Below are positions 45,030-56,413 of a stretch of DNA of 64,000 nt, one piece after another. Below the pieces are notes generated by a model, which was not told the origin of the DNA, made no database searches, and saw only the letters and a program-made list of their open reading frames with translations. A program made the position numbers and the translations under genes. The DNA is taken from assembly GCF_016086655.4 (NCBI RefSeq), contig NC_052141.2, positions 1,798,001 through 1,862,000 of the forward strand, given 5' to 3'. Source of the DNA: Lepeophtheirus salmonis. Taxonomy: Eukaryota > Arthropoda > Copepoda > Siphonostomatoida > Caligidae. How positions within the stretch are numbered: the stretch's first letter is position 1; each line of letters begins with the position of its first letter.

Positions 45030-46060
45030 GTGTTGGGCTTGGGATAGACCGGTTTGAGAGAGTCAGGATTTTTAGTGAACCGAACTAGTTTCGGCCCTTC
45101 AAAGAAGTTCGGCCTAGATTGGTCTCACAGAAAAATTTGGCATAGATTAGAGATAGGACGAGTCGTGGACCCGGATTTGAAGTACTCAGGTACGGTTTAA
45201 GTAAAGCTGTATTATCTGAATAGATCCAAGGTCTGAACCAGCTTCGGATACTGAAGTTTTACAGATGTTAAGAAACTAAAAAATGTTGCTTAATCTTATT
45301 TTTTTGAAAGAAATTATCAATATTGAATGTTACATTCTTACTTATTAATTCTTGGAGTCTCATCCACAGAAACAGTCCTTACCTTTATTGTATAACGCAG
45401 CCCTTTTTCCAAAAAGAAACAAAGCAGAAAGCCCAAAATCAGTTGGAAGTTAAGCAATTTTTTCCAACTGTGGAATTATTATTTAATAGTTGAAAGAATT
45501 GGCTAATTTTGAGCTTATTTTCTGCTTTCTTTCGAAAGAGAGATTGCAAAATGCTGTATAAGTTACGACTTTTCCAATATTGTTATAGTAATCAATCTAA
45601 AAATGATTAATATTTATGTTCAAGTAGAACTAACATTTTTTTATTAAGGTCCAAACTTTGAGTAAACTGCTCATAAAGTTTGTGACAAGTATCTCTCTAA
45701 TTTAAAATTTCAATTTAAGTTTACGTACCCAAAATTTACGTCTGAAGATCCGCCCCGCCCCGTATCTGAGCAAATGTAGATCTGTCCTATCTGATGTCGG
45801 GATCGGTATAATTTAAAATTCAATTTAGAGCAATTCTATGGATGAATTGTTGATGACGTCATGTATTTGTTAAAATTTAAACATTGGCACAATAACGTCA
45901 TATCTATTCTAATATTTTGCATTTCTCATATTTTGATAGTATTTAAATGAGGATAGCGGGAAAATCGGTTAAAACAGTAAGACCGAAAAAAATTGGTCTA
46001 TATATTGAGGACCCCCAAAAAAAAAAAAAAAAAAGTTCCACAAATTAAATTAAATTTTGG
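45030..46060 (+). repeat. R3 repeat, long copy interrupted by an R6 inverted pair
   Basis: Starts ctagtgttgggcttggga then tagaccgg, and carries ggtctcacagaaaaatttgg and gatgacgtcatgt (palindrome at 45854-45861). It ends with aaaaattggtctatatattg and poly-A. An R6 foldback sits inside at 45375-45575. Confidence 0.6.
45375..45575. repeat. R6 foldback: two inverted R6 ends
   Basis: ttacctttattgtataacgc and aaatcagttggaagttaagc (inverted R6) face gaattggctaattttgagc and gcaaaatgctgtataagtta (direct R6). The arms span about 45377-45460 and 45480-45572 and could fold into a long imperfect hairpin. Confidence 0.6.
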
Positions 46061-46064
46061 TGTA

Positions 46065-46440
46065 TGCTCTCAGATTGCGACATTGAACTAATTTGGTCCT
46101 CTCAGGAAGAAAAGTTTGGAAAGGTCATAAATAAAAATTCGGTTTTGATTCGTCCTACAAAAAAAAATCAGTCTTATTTAAAATAGAGGGTAAAGACGTA
46201 TTCTAAAGATTGGTTGATCACGTCAGTTCTTTTTCAAAATTGTGAACATCACCCTATGCTGATGTCATATGAAATTAAACTTCATATTTATACAACTTAT
46301 AAATCAGGATTGAGGAAAATAACGGGCCATAGATTGGGACCTCAAAAGTTTAGAGAACATATTAAAACGGAAAAAATCAGTCAAAATTTGAAAATGATTA
46401 AATTTTGGTGAATGTTCTGAAACTGGGGCCTGGACCGAGA
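46065..46440 (+). repeat. R3 repeat
   Basis: tgatcacgtcagttc (degenerate palindrome), ccatagattgggacc and ggggcctggaccgaga follow the R3 order. The frame 46214-46411 reads through it and is not a gene. Confidence 0.6.
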
Positions 46441-46444
46441 TTTA

Positions 46445-46560
46445 AAAAAAAAAAAATCACATGTAGTACGTCAACATGGAAACAATATTGAACTTTAATG
46501 AAAAAAAGGAATTAAGTCAATTAAAGACTTCAACTCTAAATTTGTGGGATGCGGTAAGAT
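46445..46560 (-). repeat. R1 repeat, 3' fragment (inverted)
   Basis: gtagtacgtcaacatggaa and gtgggatgcggtaagatatc match inverted R1 (compare 15.85 kb). Confidence 0.5.
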
Positions 46561-46579
46561 ATCCCTCCCCCGCCCCCAA

Positions 46580-46935
46580 TAATTTTAAAGCGCTCCTAAT
46601 AAAAAATTCGGACTAGATTAGAACCAAAGAAAAAATCAGTTTGGATCAGTCTCATTTAAAATTCGGTCAAGACCGATTCTTTATATAATCAGTTGTGTAA
46701 ATTGTAAACATTGACCTACAATGCTGTCATATGGAGTCAAATTTGCATCAAATCATACTTTTACAGCTCATAAATCAGGAGTTGGGAGAGAACCGGTCCA
46801 TAGATTGAAAAAAATTGGTCTACGTTGGAATATCCAGGGTCTAGATCAAAATATCAATCCATTCCTCTAAAAAAAAGTAATTTATAATCGAACCGGACAG
46901 AAAAATCATTCATGAACCGAGTCTTAACACTAAAA
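46580..46935 (+). repeat. R3 repeat
   Basis: ttcggtcaagaccgattc, caatgctgtcatatgga (lost palindrome), ggtccatagattga and the end cgagtcttaacacta. Confidence 0.6.
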
Positions 46936-47489
46936 GTATCTTTAACAATAATGACTGAATGAAAGATTTTTTGGGTCAAAGTCGCCTTCTACTTTTTTCT
47001 GAAAGGATTAATTAGAGATCAATCTTTGTTCCCCTTTTCTTTGGCACACTCATTCACCATTCATGCAAAAGGTGACCTTAAGGAGTATGATGTACATTCA
47101 AGGTGCACTTAAAATTGGGTAATTTTCTTCTTCGGGGGGTAGAAAAGTAACATATGTAGGTTTGACCCATGAGGTGTGTGAGTGTGTCTGCAATATCGTC
47201 TTCCTCCCCTTCGACCATTGTTACTTTTTTTCTTCTTTTTTGAAGCCTCTGATGAATTTTGATTTATGACCTTTTCTAGGGGTGTAGTTGTTGGCCATAT
47301 ACCTACTTATTTTTTTTTTTTTTTACTTCCTTAAGTTCTTTCCTTTACCTATTTCTCAATAGTTTTGAGTATCATGTGTTTTCCATCTACATAAATAGGG
47401 ATTTTAATATCCACCTTAACTCTCTATATATTTAATTTCTTAACCAATCGACTAATGAATGAAGATACCGAATACTGTGGAACGTTTGC
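46936..47489. other. unassigned stretch
   Basis: No gene or shared repeat recognised. A poly-T run lies near 47310-47325. Confidence 0.35.
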
Positions 47490-47850
47490 ATGTGACATTG
47501 TTGATGTTGGCCATTTTGAGGGTCTAAACAACCAAGTAAAACTGTTTTTTATTCATATTAAGGAAAATATTGAGCTATTTAGATGCTAAAATAGGACCAA
47601 AAAATAAAAGGACTGACCCCTTCACTGTTTATTAAAAATATATCCCTCTAATGCCTAGTTTTATGTTATATTTGACCGTAAAATTTATTAGAAATATGTT
47701 AGTACATGGGTATAAAAATCTTATTTCCATGTTGAATATATGAAAAAACTATTAAAATTGAAATAATAAGCAACTTTTTTATTTGTCCAACTTTTCTTGT
47801 CCCTAATTGATACAAAAAAAATAACTGAGCAAATCTTGGGATTTAATAGG
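47490..47850 (+). repeat. R5 repeat, tandem copy 1
   Basis: Starts ttgatgttggccattttgag then ggtctaaacaacc and continues through aaaaaataaaaggactga, aaaatatatccctcta and gaaatatgttagtac. The next copy starts about 397 bp later. Confidence 0.7.
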
Positions 47851-47884
47851 GTTTTTAGGTATATATTACTTTGATTTATTTCAA

Positions 47885-48260
47885 ATGTATTAAGTGTTGT
47901 TCATGTCGGGCATTTTGGGTGCCTAAACAATCAAGTTTCATAACAATAGAATCCACCTTTTCATTAATTTTAAGGAAACTAGTGAACGATTGGATATCAA
48001 AATGGGAAGTTAATAAATAAAAGGATTTCAACCTTACTCTTTATCAAAAATATACTCCGTTATCCAGATTTTATTATATTTCCGACCCTAAAGTGCATTC
48101 AAAATATGTTACTACATCGTTATACAATTTTATTTGCATATTGTAAATAAAAATTAACTATTACAATGAGAAGAATCAGATATTTTTCTCTAATTATTCT
48201 AGATGTAGCGTCTTATTGATTTTTCTATCTTCTTTTTTTACAAATATACCCATTTTGAAA
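47885..48260 (+). repeat. R5 repeat, tandem copy 2
   Basis: Starts gttcatgtcgggcattttgg and has aaggaaactagtgaa, aataaaaggatttc, aaaatatactccgtta and caaaatatgttactac in the same order as copy 1. Confidence 0.7.
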
Positions 48261-48959
48261 GATATTCAGTTCAGATCACTTTGATTTAATACACAAATGT
48301 CGTTGTTTATCTTTTGCATCAAGTAGTTTTTTTTAATGCAGTTTTTAAGACGTTTTTACTCTTAAATACATTTGATGAAGTTTCATCAAGATTTATTGGA
48401 AATTTCTCAATTTTATGTATTAAAAATATCCACTTTGATCCACCAAAAATAGCGTCTCCTTCCATTAAGATATAATTTATAGCGTTAGTGAAAGGGTTTT
48501 AAACTAGTAAATCAAAAATAACAATAGCTAAAGAAAAAAATACTATTGTACATAATATTGTAAAACAAAGTGAGACCAAATCAGAAACTTTAAAATATAT
48601 TTGGATTCATTATTAATGAAAGTTTTTGAAACTGTGGAGTAATTGAAATTATCTCATCTCTAAAGGAAGGGGTTTCCAATTGTAAAGAATCCTATTAAAA
48701 AGGTGTGTTGGAGTTATTAGCTATTAAATAGTGGTTATAAGAGGGATTTCTTCAAATGAAAGCTTTATGGAGTACCATTTTTTTTAATGCTTTAATGTGT
48801 TCATTATGGAAGGTGCTGATATGCTACACTTTTTCTAAAAACGAATCTCCTTCTATAGGCGTCCCCAGGTTTTTGCTTTGGGGATTTGTGATTAGCTCAG
48901 TTTTTATTATTAAAAGCCAATTTGAGTTTGGGCGATTAGGGCTAGATAATAACTAATAA
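48261..48959. other. unassigned stretch
   Basis: No gene or shared repeat family recognised. The frame 48756-48956 is hydrophobic without a known motif. Confidence 0.35.
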
Positions 48960-49060
48960 AGTGCTGCTCTTCTCCAAGCATGTTTTAAATTGTGGGGGTA
49001 ACCAAGTTATTTTTCGGTTTCTTGCTTTTAACAAGCCGGTAAGTCATATTTTTACAACTA
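48960..49060 (+). repeat. R4 repeat, 3' fragment
   Basis: tgctgctcttctccaagcat, ttaaattgtgggggtaacc and tttttcggtttcttgc match the R4 end. Confidence 0.5.
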
Positions 49061-49076
49061 TAATTATTCGTAAATT

Positions 49077-49696
49077 ATCTAGAACAGGGGTTTTAACCTT
49101 TTTTTTTTTAGTGATGTACCACTTATAAAATATTTAGTTAAGCCAAGTACCCCTTACCAGCACAAAGCATTTTTAGCTTCAGTGATAGGGGCGATCACGT
49201 GATTATATTGGGGGGGGAGGGGCTTGCCTTTTGGAATTTATAAAAATTCAAAATTATAATTTTTTTGAGAAAAATTCAAAAGTCCATATCTATTCTCAAA
49301 AAATTTAGTTTTTGAGGGAAAAATTCAAAATCTACAGCTGCTTACAAAAAATTTAAATTTTTGAAAAAAATTTAATTATAAATTTTTTTGAATTTAAAAA
49401 TCCCCCCCACCCACCTAAAAAAAAAGGAGCCAATTCACAGAAATTATATATAATTTCAAATATTAAATAAATTTTTGTGTTAAAAATTAAATTATTAATT
49501 TTTTTAGTTAAAAAAACCAATTTTTTTTAAAAAATGGATGGGGGGGGCTACATCCCCTACAGCTCACCCCTTCACAGTCCCTTGAGTTATGTATTACTTG
49601 AAAAATAGTCTTTCAAAATCTTCAATACCCCCTGGAGTGCCTATAAGTACCCCAAAGGGGCACGCGTACCGCCATTTGAGAGCCCCCGATCTAGAA
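49077..49696 (-). mobile_element. non-autonomous hAT-like element, copy 2, with perfect 8-bp target duplication
   Basis: The element proper is 49085-49688: it starts caggggttttaacctttt and ends atttgagagcccccg. It is flanked on both sides by atctagaa (49077-49084 and 49689-49696), an exact 8-bp target duplication of the preferred hAT form nTCTAGAn. It aligns end to end, inverted, with the element at 6766-7400 (shared gatgtaccacttataaaata and gcacgcgtaccgcc blocks). The central 49185-49600 is a W-like AT-rich block. There is no coding capacity. The intact duplication suggests it is younger than most elements here. Confidence 0.9.
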
Positions 49697-49739
49697 GAAT
49701 ATCTAGAAGTATAAATTATTCATATTGTGCGTGAAAGCA

Positions 49740-50045
49740 AAAAGATTAACATGGAGTATTTGCTGGGAGAGCTTTAAGTGTTTGTCTTCGTTGGACTCGG
49801 AGTAGAATTGAGGATCAGCAATGCAGTCATTCCAATCCAACCCCTTGCCTGATACGGAGTGGGACTTGTGTATATTTCCTTCATCTCACTGATGCTTGCA
49901 GCTTGTTCAATGAAACGTTCTGACAGCTAAGCCCCTCCCATCCCAAACACTCGTTAAATTCTCAAATATACCGCGTTAATTTTCAGTTTCTTTTGTTTAA
50001 CAAAACTGCAGATCATATTTTTTACAATTATCGTTATCATTCTGT
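49740..50045 (+). repeat. R4 repeat
   Basis: gagtagaattgaggatcagc, atacggagtgggacttgtg, gcagcttgttcaatgaaacg and ttctgacagctaagcccc are in R4 order. Confidence 0.65.
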
Positions 50046-50754
50046 ACTTTTACATCCATAGTAGACCAAACGATGAGACATCCTTCCGCTCTACACCACC
50101 CTACGCAAATACTTACAATATACAAAGACTACATATATCCGGATCTCACTTTCATATTTGTAGAGGTGTTGATAAAATACAGAATTAGGAGGAACAAGCT
50201 TAGTCCTCTTCAAGTCTCAGTCGAGCACAATATCAAAATACTCTCAGGACATAAAACAAACAAGACATACATATTATTTACACGCCTCTTTTGTAAACTT
50301 AATAAATTGTCACGTAGAGTACAAAATACGTCAAATACAGTGTTTGGATATTGATGTTCTTAGTTGTCCTTGATTAATATTTGATGTTTCACAAATACAA
50401 AAGCTTGAGAAATTGGCAGATCAATACCTACAAGAAAGCTTGCTTTTTCCTCCAAAATTATCTCTTAGCCCATTTGTTTTATGGGTTTTCCTTTTATAAG
50501 GCCTATTTTGTCCTTATCTTTTGTCCACAGAGGTTGAGAAATTTCCCAAGTAGAATACACAATGACTTATCCACATTACTTTTCATTTTGTTGAATGGCG
50601 TTCAGTTACAAAGGTAGAACTTAAAAAAGTATTTTTTTATTATAGAGAAGTCACATAGTTTATCCACTTTAAGATATGCAATTAAAGGAATATCTTCAAC
50701 GTTTAAATATGTAGCAATATCACACATATAAATATGTAATTTAATTACAACATA
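50046..50754. other. unassigned stretch
   Basis: A 93-codon frame at 50073-50354 and a 78-codon frame at 50381-50617 have no domain I recognise, so neither is called as a gene. Confidence 0.35.
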
Positions 50755-50880
50755 AGGTGAATAACTCGAACTTGAGAGGACTGCTGGGGGAGTGGGATTT
50801 GTGTTCCTTTATTTCGTCCATCAACTGCTTGTAGTTAATCTAATAAAACGGTATGATAACTACACTTTACTTCTCCCAAA
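50755..50880 (+). repeat. R4 repeat, fragment
   Basis: ggtgaataactcgaacttga, gggggagtgggatttgtgt and catcaactgcttgtagtta align with the middle of R4. Confidence 0.5.
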
Positions 50881-50977
50881 ATGGGACTAGGTACTTTTGG
50901 CTGAAATTATTTTATCACAAACCATTTTACCTTAAAACCATTTTCCCTCAAGAATATTTATCCTTAATATTTATATA

Positions 50978-51684
50978 TACCGGTAGTTGCATAAATACGC
51001 AGACTATTTGTGGCAAATAATTAAATGTGTAATAAAATTTGTATGACGTATTTTTTTGAGAATTATATGATAGAGAATGTATTCTGTTATAAAATTTAAT
51101 ATAATTATATAACCGCCATCAGCTGCTATGACACCCTCCAAACGCCCGCGGAAGGCCTTGCACACATTGATGATGTAATGGTCTTCCATGGCTGCCCATT
51201 GCTCATTGACGCTGGCCTTCAATGAGTCCAAATTCGGGTGGCGTGTAGCACAGGCCTTCTTCTCAATTTGCCACCACACACTGTAGTCAAGGGGATTCAA
51301 ATCAGGTGATTGAGGTGGCCAAATGTTTTTTTTTGTTTGTTTGTTTTGCGAGCCAATCCTGAGTCATTCCAGAGGTATTAATTAGGTCTTTCAGATCTTT
51401 TCCCTCCTTGACAAGCGTCTGGACCTTGAACACAGTAGTCCTGGATTGTCCAGTGTCCTTGATTATCTCCTTGACAGACTTACTGGCGCGGAGGAGAGTG
51501 GTAAACATATGACGTTTGGCCTTGTTATTCATCGTAAACGACTTTGTTTGATGCAAGTAAGAAAAACAAAAACAAAGCCGAAAGATTTACCGAGTTAATT
51601 GTCCTGGAATTTTTATTTCCGGTCACGGAACCTCGAGATATAAGCGTTTAAAAATTAGTCGGTGTATTTATGCAACTACCGGTA
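50978..51684 (-). mobile_element. 703-bp ITm element with intact ends and internally deleted transposase
   Basis: The element at 50980-51682 has matching termini: ccggtagttgcataaatac on the left and its exact inverse gtatttatgcaactaccgg on the right, flanked by TA on both sides (50978-50979, 51683-51684). On the minus strand ATG at 51554-51556 (or the inner MNNKAKRHMF start) opens the helix-turn-helix: TTLLRASKSVKEIIKDTGQS, then RTTVFKVQTLVKEGKDLKDL. After QDWLAKQTNKK the frame meets a poly-A slip (about 51328-51335) and, one frame over, continues WPPQSPDLNPLDYSVWWQIE, ACATRHPNLDSLKASVNEQW and CKAFRGRLEGVIAADGGYI. The third catalytic aspartate is present. The first two, with about half the enzyme, are deleted. 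The perfect 19-bp ends suggest recent activity in trans. Confidence 0.92.
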
Positions 51685-54154
51685 TAAGATTTATACGTCG
51701 TTATTGTTTGTTTTTGGTTAAAATTGACGGCAACGATTCGATTAGAAGGATTGGCTAATCACTTCTTCGTAGGATTATTTATGCTAGAAATGACTCATGA
51801 AATGGCACACAAGCATAATATGAGATAAAAGTATTTTATATATCATTATTCCAACAGAAAACCATCATATAATGTATTTGATAATAATAAATATTACATT
51901 TTCATATTTCAAAATTCAAAAGGAACATCAATTTTAACCCAAAATAAGTAATAACGACTGAAAAAGGTAAGATTATCATGCACCTCCAAAAATGTCGAAG
52001 GGCAAATGGTCGAAAAGACAGTTTTAAACATATGTTCGTAATGCGACATTAAAATTGACCCAAGACACAAATAATGAAAGATGAAGAGATTAAAATTTGT
52101 TTCTTCTGTGCCTTGGAGGAGGAAACCTCTTTCCTACAGATGGAAAAACTATCAACATATCCTCAGATGCGTCAAACCCATCTGTAGATACGACAGATCA
52201 ATAGATCATTATAAATTTAATATAATTACGGGCAATTTTCCGCAGTAGTCGATTTTCCTGCGGGCCATCTTCCGTACACGATCCATTGGATATTATTTTT
52301 TTTTCACTCAATGAATAAAGCTTCAGAAATGTTTTCTTAATTATAATAATCAATTTTTTTAAATGTTAAAGACATCAAACAAAAATAATGGAGTCAATGA
52401 ACGAATGACCCATTCCATCAAGAAATCCATAACATATATTCCAGGGTAAAAAAGTTTTATATTAATGAAAAGATATTTATCATGGATTAAGATATAATTG
52501 GAAAACGACGACCAAGAAGGAGATAACCAATCATTTGATGGTTTTATATATATATCATTTGGAGGAAGGGTGGGGGGGGGGTGAAGGAAGGGAGACAATC
52601 TCAAAAAAAAAAAAAATCGGTCATAAGAGGTAGTCAAACAGGAAAAAAAACATTAGTACAGAAAATGATAAAGGGTTGAAAATTGCAATGTAATCCCTTA
52701 ATTGATCGGTAAACTTTTAAGAATCATTCTTCCAAATGATATGAACTAAACAAGTCCATCACTAAAAGTGTGTCTAATCAGTCATGACACTCCAAGTATA
52801 CATTTATATTCAGAGTCGGATTTGGGATTTTTCTTTGAGATGTCTTTGAATATTTATGTACGAATATCTCGTCATTTTATTTTTCCAACTCAGATATAAC
52901 ATTGCATCTATTCATTTCCCCCAAAAAAAAAAGACGCTTATAATAAATAATTCGGCTCAATTTTAATCGAATTATATTTTTTTTTTTTAAAGAGAAGTTT
53001 AAATATTTATTAATGACTTTTTTGGGTCTATTTTCCGAGACTAAGTTTGTTGACATTTTTTTAAGAACAGTAATATTGACATATTTCTGGAAAAAGGGCT
53101 TATTTTATATTTCTTAAATATTTAGGTATATTTGTTAAATATTTTTCCAAAAGATTACTTGAGTAATCTGTATCTTGCGCTGTATGCAGTTTATGCTCGA
53201 CAGTATTAGAAAGATAAGATATTAAACTCAAAAACTTTTTGCATAAGTTCCTTGATTTTTTTACTGAGTATTGTTTGAGAGGTTGTCAAAGATGGACACC
53301 AATAAAGAGAAAATACGAGATATGTTACGTGGTTTTTTTTTTCTCGATAAAGGCGAAAACGTAAGCCGGGCATCTGAGAATGTAAATATTTTGTTGGTCC
53401 TGATAATGTAACAGCCAATCACGCGTACTTTATGGTTTTGTTGATTCCATTCTGTTAATTTCGATGTCAAAGATGCAAACGCTCTTGAAGGCTAATTGTC
53501 TAAAATGAGGTTAAAATAATAATGGAATTCGTCGAGTCACGTTGCCATGTAAATAAAGTTTTGATCAACAAAGGGTGGGGGGGAATCTGTTAAAAATAAT
53601 GGATTACTTTTGGTGGACCTATTATATCAATGATAACTTGTATGTAATAGAAAAATAAGTTCACTTCTTAGGAATTGAATAATAACTCCAAAAGCCAATG
53701 ATAAGAAAATTCACCCCTTAGTTAGACAAACCAAAAAAAAAAAAAAAAGGTCGTATTAAAAATTGCACCTGATTTTCATAACTATATATTAGCCCCCCCC
53801 CTCTGTCGAAATAGGCACTGTTGTTATTGAACCCAAAAAGTTTGTTAGTACAATCATCGTATTTTTAATACATCCACAAAAGACTGTTAATTATTGACCA
53901 ACTCTTTACTTTTTCACACAAATTTAAATAATTAACACCCTAATGTACATTTTCTTAATAACCAGAAGCATGCCAGTTATTTTTAAGTACTACAACATAC
54001 ACACTTTATTATTGAGTTTCATGGGAATTCAACATTGTAGAGTCACGTGTGGGATAGACGTTGAATTCTTTTAATCTTGTGAGAAATATGCATGAACAGT
54101 ATATCAAATACGAGTATTTGTTTCATAAAGAATTAGTAAATGAGGGTTCCTCTA
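51685..54154. other. unassigned stretch, homopolymer-rich
   Basis: No gene or shared repeat family recognised over 2.5 kb. It includes a G-rich patch (gggtgggggggggg) at about 52569-52582, poly-A runs near 52603 and 53733, and a C run near 53793. The minus-strand frames 53206-53418 and 53261-53470 overlap each other in different phases and have no known motif. Confidence 0.35.
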
Positions 54155-54265
54155 GGTACATCCGTTTGAAAATGCTAGGATCAATCTACTATGTCGTCTG
54201 TCAACACAAAAGTAATTTAGAATGATCTTTCTCAGAATCAAGTGTGCAGTATATTCAGTGCTATT
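54155..54265 (+). repeat. R1 repeat, 5' fragment
   Basis: tgtcaacacaaaagtaattt, agaatgatctttctc and tcaagtgtgcag match the R1 start. Confidence 0.6.
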
Positions 54266-54823
54266 CACAAAAAAAATTTTTTTTTTTTTTTTAAATCCAT
54301 AGTTATTCTCAAAAAAATTAGTTTTTGGAAAAAAATTACAAAAATTTACAGCTTTTGACAAAAAAATTTTTTTTTTGTGAAAAAAAATTTAATTATGAAA
54401 TTGCAAGAATTAGAGTTTTTGGATTTTTTTTTTTTAAATCCACAGCTGTTGACAAAAAAAATGAATTTTCTTTGAAAAAAATTTCAAAAAAAAATTTCAA
54501 AATTCAATTTTATGAAATCAATTTTCTTAGAAAAAAATTTCCAAAAATAAAATTTCAAATATTCAATTTTATGAAAAAATTGAATATTTGAAATTTGTTG
54601 GAGAAAAATTTCAAAAATCCGTAGCTCCTTACTGGAAAATATATTTTTTTGAAAGAAATAGAAAAATTTAATTTTGTTGCACAAAGAATTTGGAAAACTT
54701 AATATTTTGATAAAAAAAATCAAATATTCAATCATCTAGTAAAAAGCAAAAATTCCTTAATTTTTTTTTGGGGGAGGGGAGACCTATAGCCCTTCCAGCC
54801 CATCCCTTACGGACAGACTATCC
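54266..54823. repeat. W-type AT-rich block
   Basis: Made of aaaaaattt/tttttgaaa runs with atagttattctcaaaaaa and ccacagctgttgacaaa phrases, as in the W element at 10120-10611. It ends cccatcccttacggacagac, resembling the W end. Open frames inside are low-complexity Lys/Phe/Asn strings. Confidence 0.6.
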
Positions 54824-55137
54824 TACATAGTATTTTAATTGATACTGAATTATAATATTGCTTAGTAGTATTTTATTATAAGCGTAGCTATACATATTTA
54901 TTTGCATTTGTTAGCAAAATGAATTCATAGATGCCCAAAATATATATACGACGAGGAATCATCAAGAAATTTCATTCCTGTCCTTTAGGAAACAGACCAC
55001 ACGTATACAACAACTTCTTTAATTTATCAAAGAGAATTAATTATGAAATAGCCATGACCTACCAAGTAAGATGAGTGAATCGACAGCTGACAACAAAGTA
55101 TAAATGGTATTTTTGTGTTAGTGATTATGATTGGAAT
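54824..55137. other. unassigned stretch
   Basis: No gene or shared repeat recognised. Confidence 0.35.
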
Positions 55138-55430
55138 TCCGTCTTCTTTTAGAGAACCGGCCATCATTTCGGCTCACTAAAAAGAGTCTAGATTTTTTGT
55201 TTATGTTAGAAAAAATTTCAAGACTTTTGCTCTCCTGCAAAAATGACCGAATGACATTTTTTTAGAAAAGAAATGGCAAAAAAAACAAAAAACAATCCTC
55301 TATTTTCGCTCCAAATTTTATCCTAATAAATTTTTTTATAATAAATGGGAAAAAAATCATCATTTAGGGGGAGCCGCAGTTCACTTGAAAGAGCTGACTC
55401 ATAGAGCCGTTACGTTCACGAACTATCATG
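55138..55430. repeat. possible hAT-like MITE remnant
   Basis: gagaaccggccatcatttcg and cggctcac on the left, gagctgactcatagagccg and ttacgttcacgaac on the right, recall the GAGCCG / GTTCACGAAC motifs of a common animal hAT MITE class. Exact ends could not be fixed; another phrase, cacgaacgacacatcacta, occurs at 55699-55717. Confidence 0.35.
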
Positions 55431-55436
55431 TATTTG

Positions 55437-55740
55437 TTTCTTCTTTCCTTCCTTCTCCTCCCCTCTTATGTTCTTATTATTATTGTGATTATTTAAGATT
55501 ATGTAAAGTACTGTGTGATCTTTTATTTGTATAAATACCCTATATGGATTATATTTGTCAGAGTTAATAAGAGTAAATCTCCGTTTCTTATAAATCCAGC
55601 CTTACTGCGTCCTCCACGTCTTCCCTTCCTTGTTTCTCCCGGTCGTCCTGGATTCCTGGTACTAAATACTAATTATTCCTCCCAACCTCGTCAAAGACAC
55701 AACACGAACGACACATCACTAGTAAGTGTGGTAACGCCGT
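55437..55740 (+). other. promoter-like, pyrimidine-rich segment (possible solo LTR)
   Basis: A pyrimidine tract (tttcttctttccttccttct at about 55437) is followed by a TATA box in tttgtataaataccc (55526-55540). About 55 bp downstream is a G+C-richer, C-rich region with cctccacgtcttcccttcc. The frame 55515-55769 has many Pro and Arg but no recognised domain. It could be a retrovirus-like LTR or a host promoter. I could not find a second copy. Confidence 0.25.
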
Positions 55741-56413
55741 GCCATTATGAGCAAAAAAACATTTATTAACCCTAAAATTCAAGTGAAACGAATTCCACAG
55801 ACATACCATATGCTCCTTTTTCCATCACCCATAATATTAATTAATCTCCTATGTTTTCTTTTATTATTCATTTCATAGATAGGGATGAAATAACTCGCCT
55901 TGGTTCTAGATAGACTGGACATAACAAAGACGAGTGTTAAAATTACTCCCCTTTTATTTGATTATTGACTCAACAATAAACGTTTTGGGGAGTCCATTTA
56001 TAGGAGAGTTAAACAACAGAGCAAAGTGAACAATGACTGCACATTACGGCTATAAAACATTTATTGGAAGCGTTGTCTGTTTAAACATTTATGTATATAT
56101 GAAAAAAAAACATCCGTGTAACGGGTTTGTTACATTCCAGGGATTCACAAAAAAGTATGTACTACATCAATATAAATGTATGTTTATGCAGGAGCGTTGT
56201 GAATGTGTGTCTACGATTAATGGGCTGCAGATGCATTTGCCCATTGTTTCTTTGTGTCAGGGGACATTATGCAAATATTACTCCACTATAAATTGATATA
56301 ACCTGATTTTTTACGCATATAATCTGTATAATTGAGAGCACGACGGATCTACACCACTATAAAAAAACACCATTTTGTTCCACTTAAAAATGGATACATA
56401 GGCATATGAGTAA
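55741..56413. other. unassigned stretch
   Basis: The 87-codon frame at 56033-56296 (MTAHYGYKTFIGSVVCLNIY...) has several Cys but no pattern I recognise. Confidence 0.35.

Noticed and set aside
50073..50617. two plus-strand frames of 93 and 78 codons
   Set aside because: No known motif, AT-driven composition, and next to R4 repeats; evidence too weak for a gene call.
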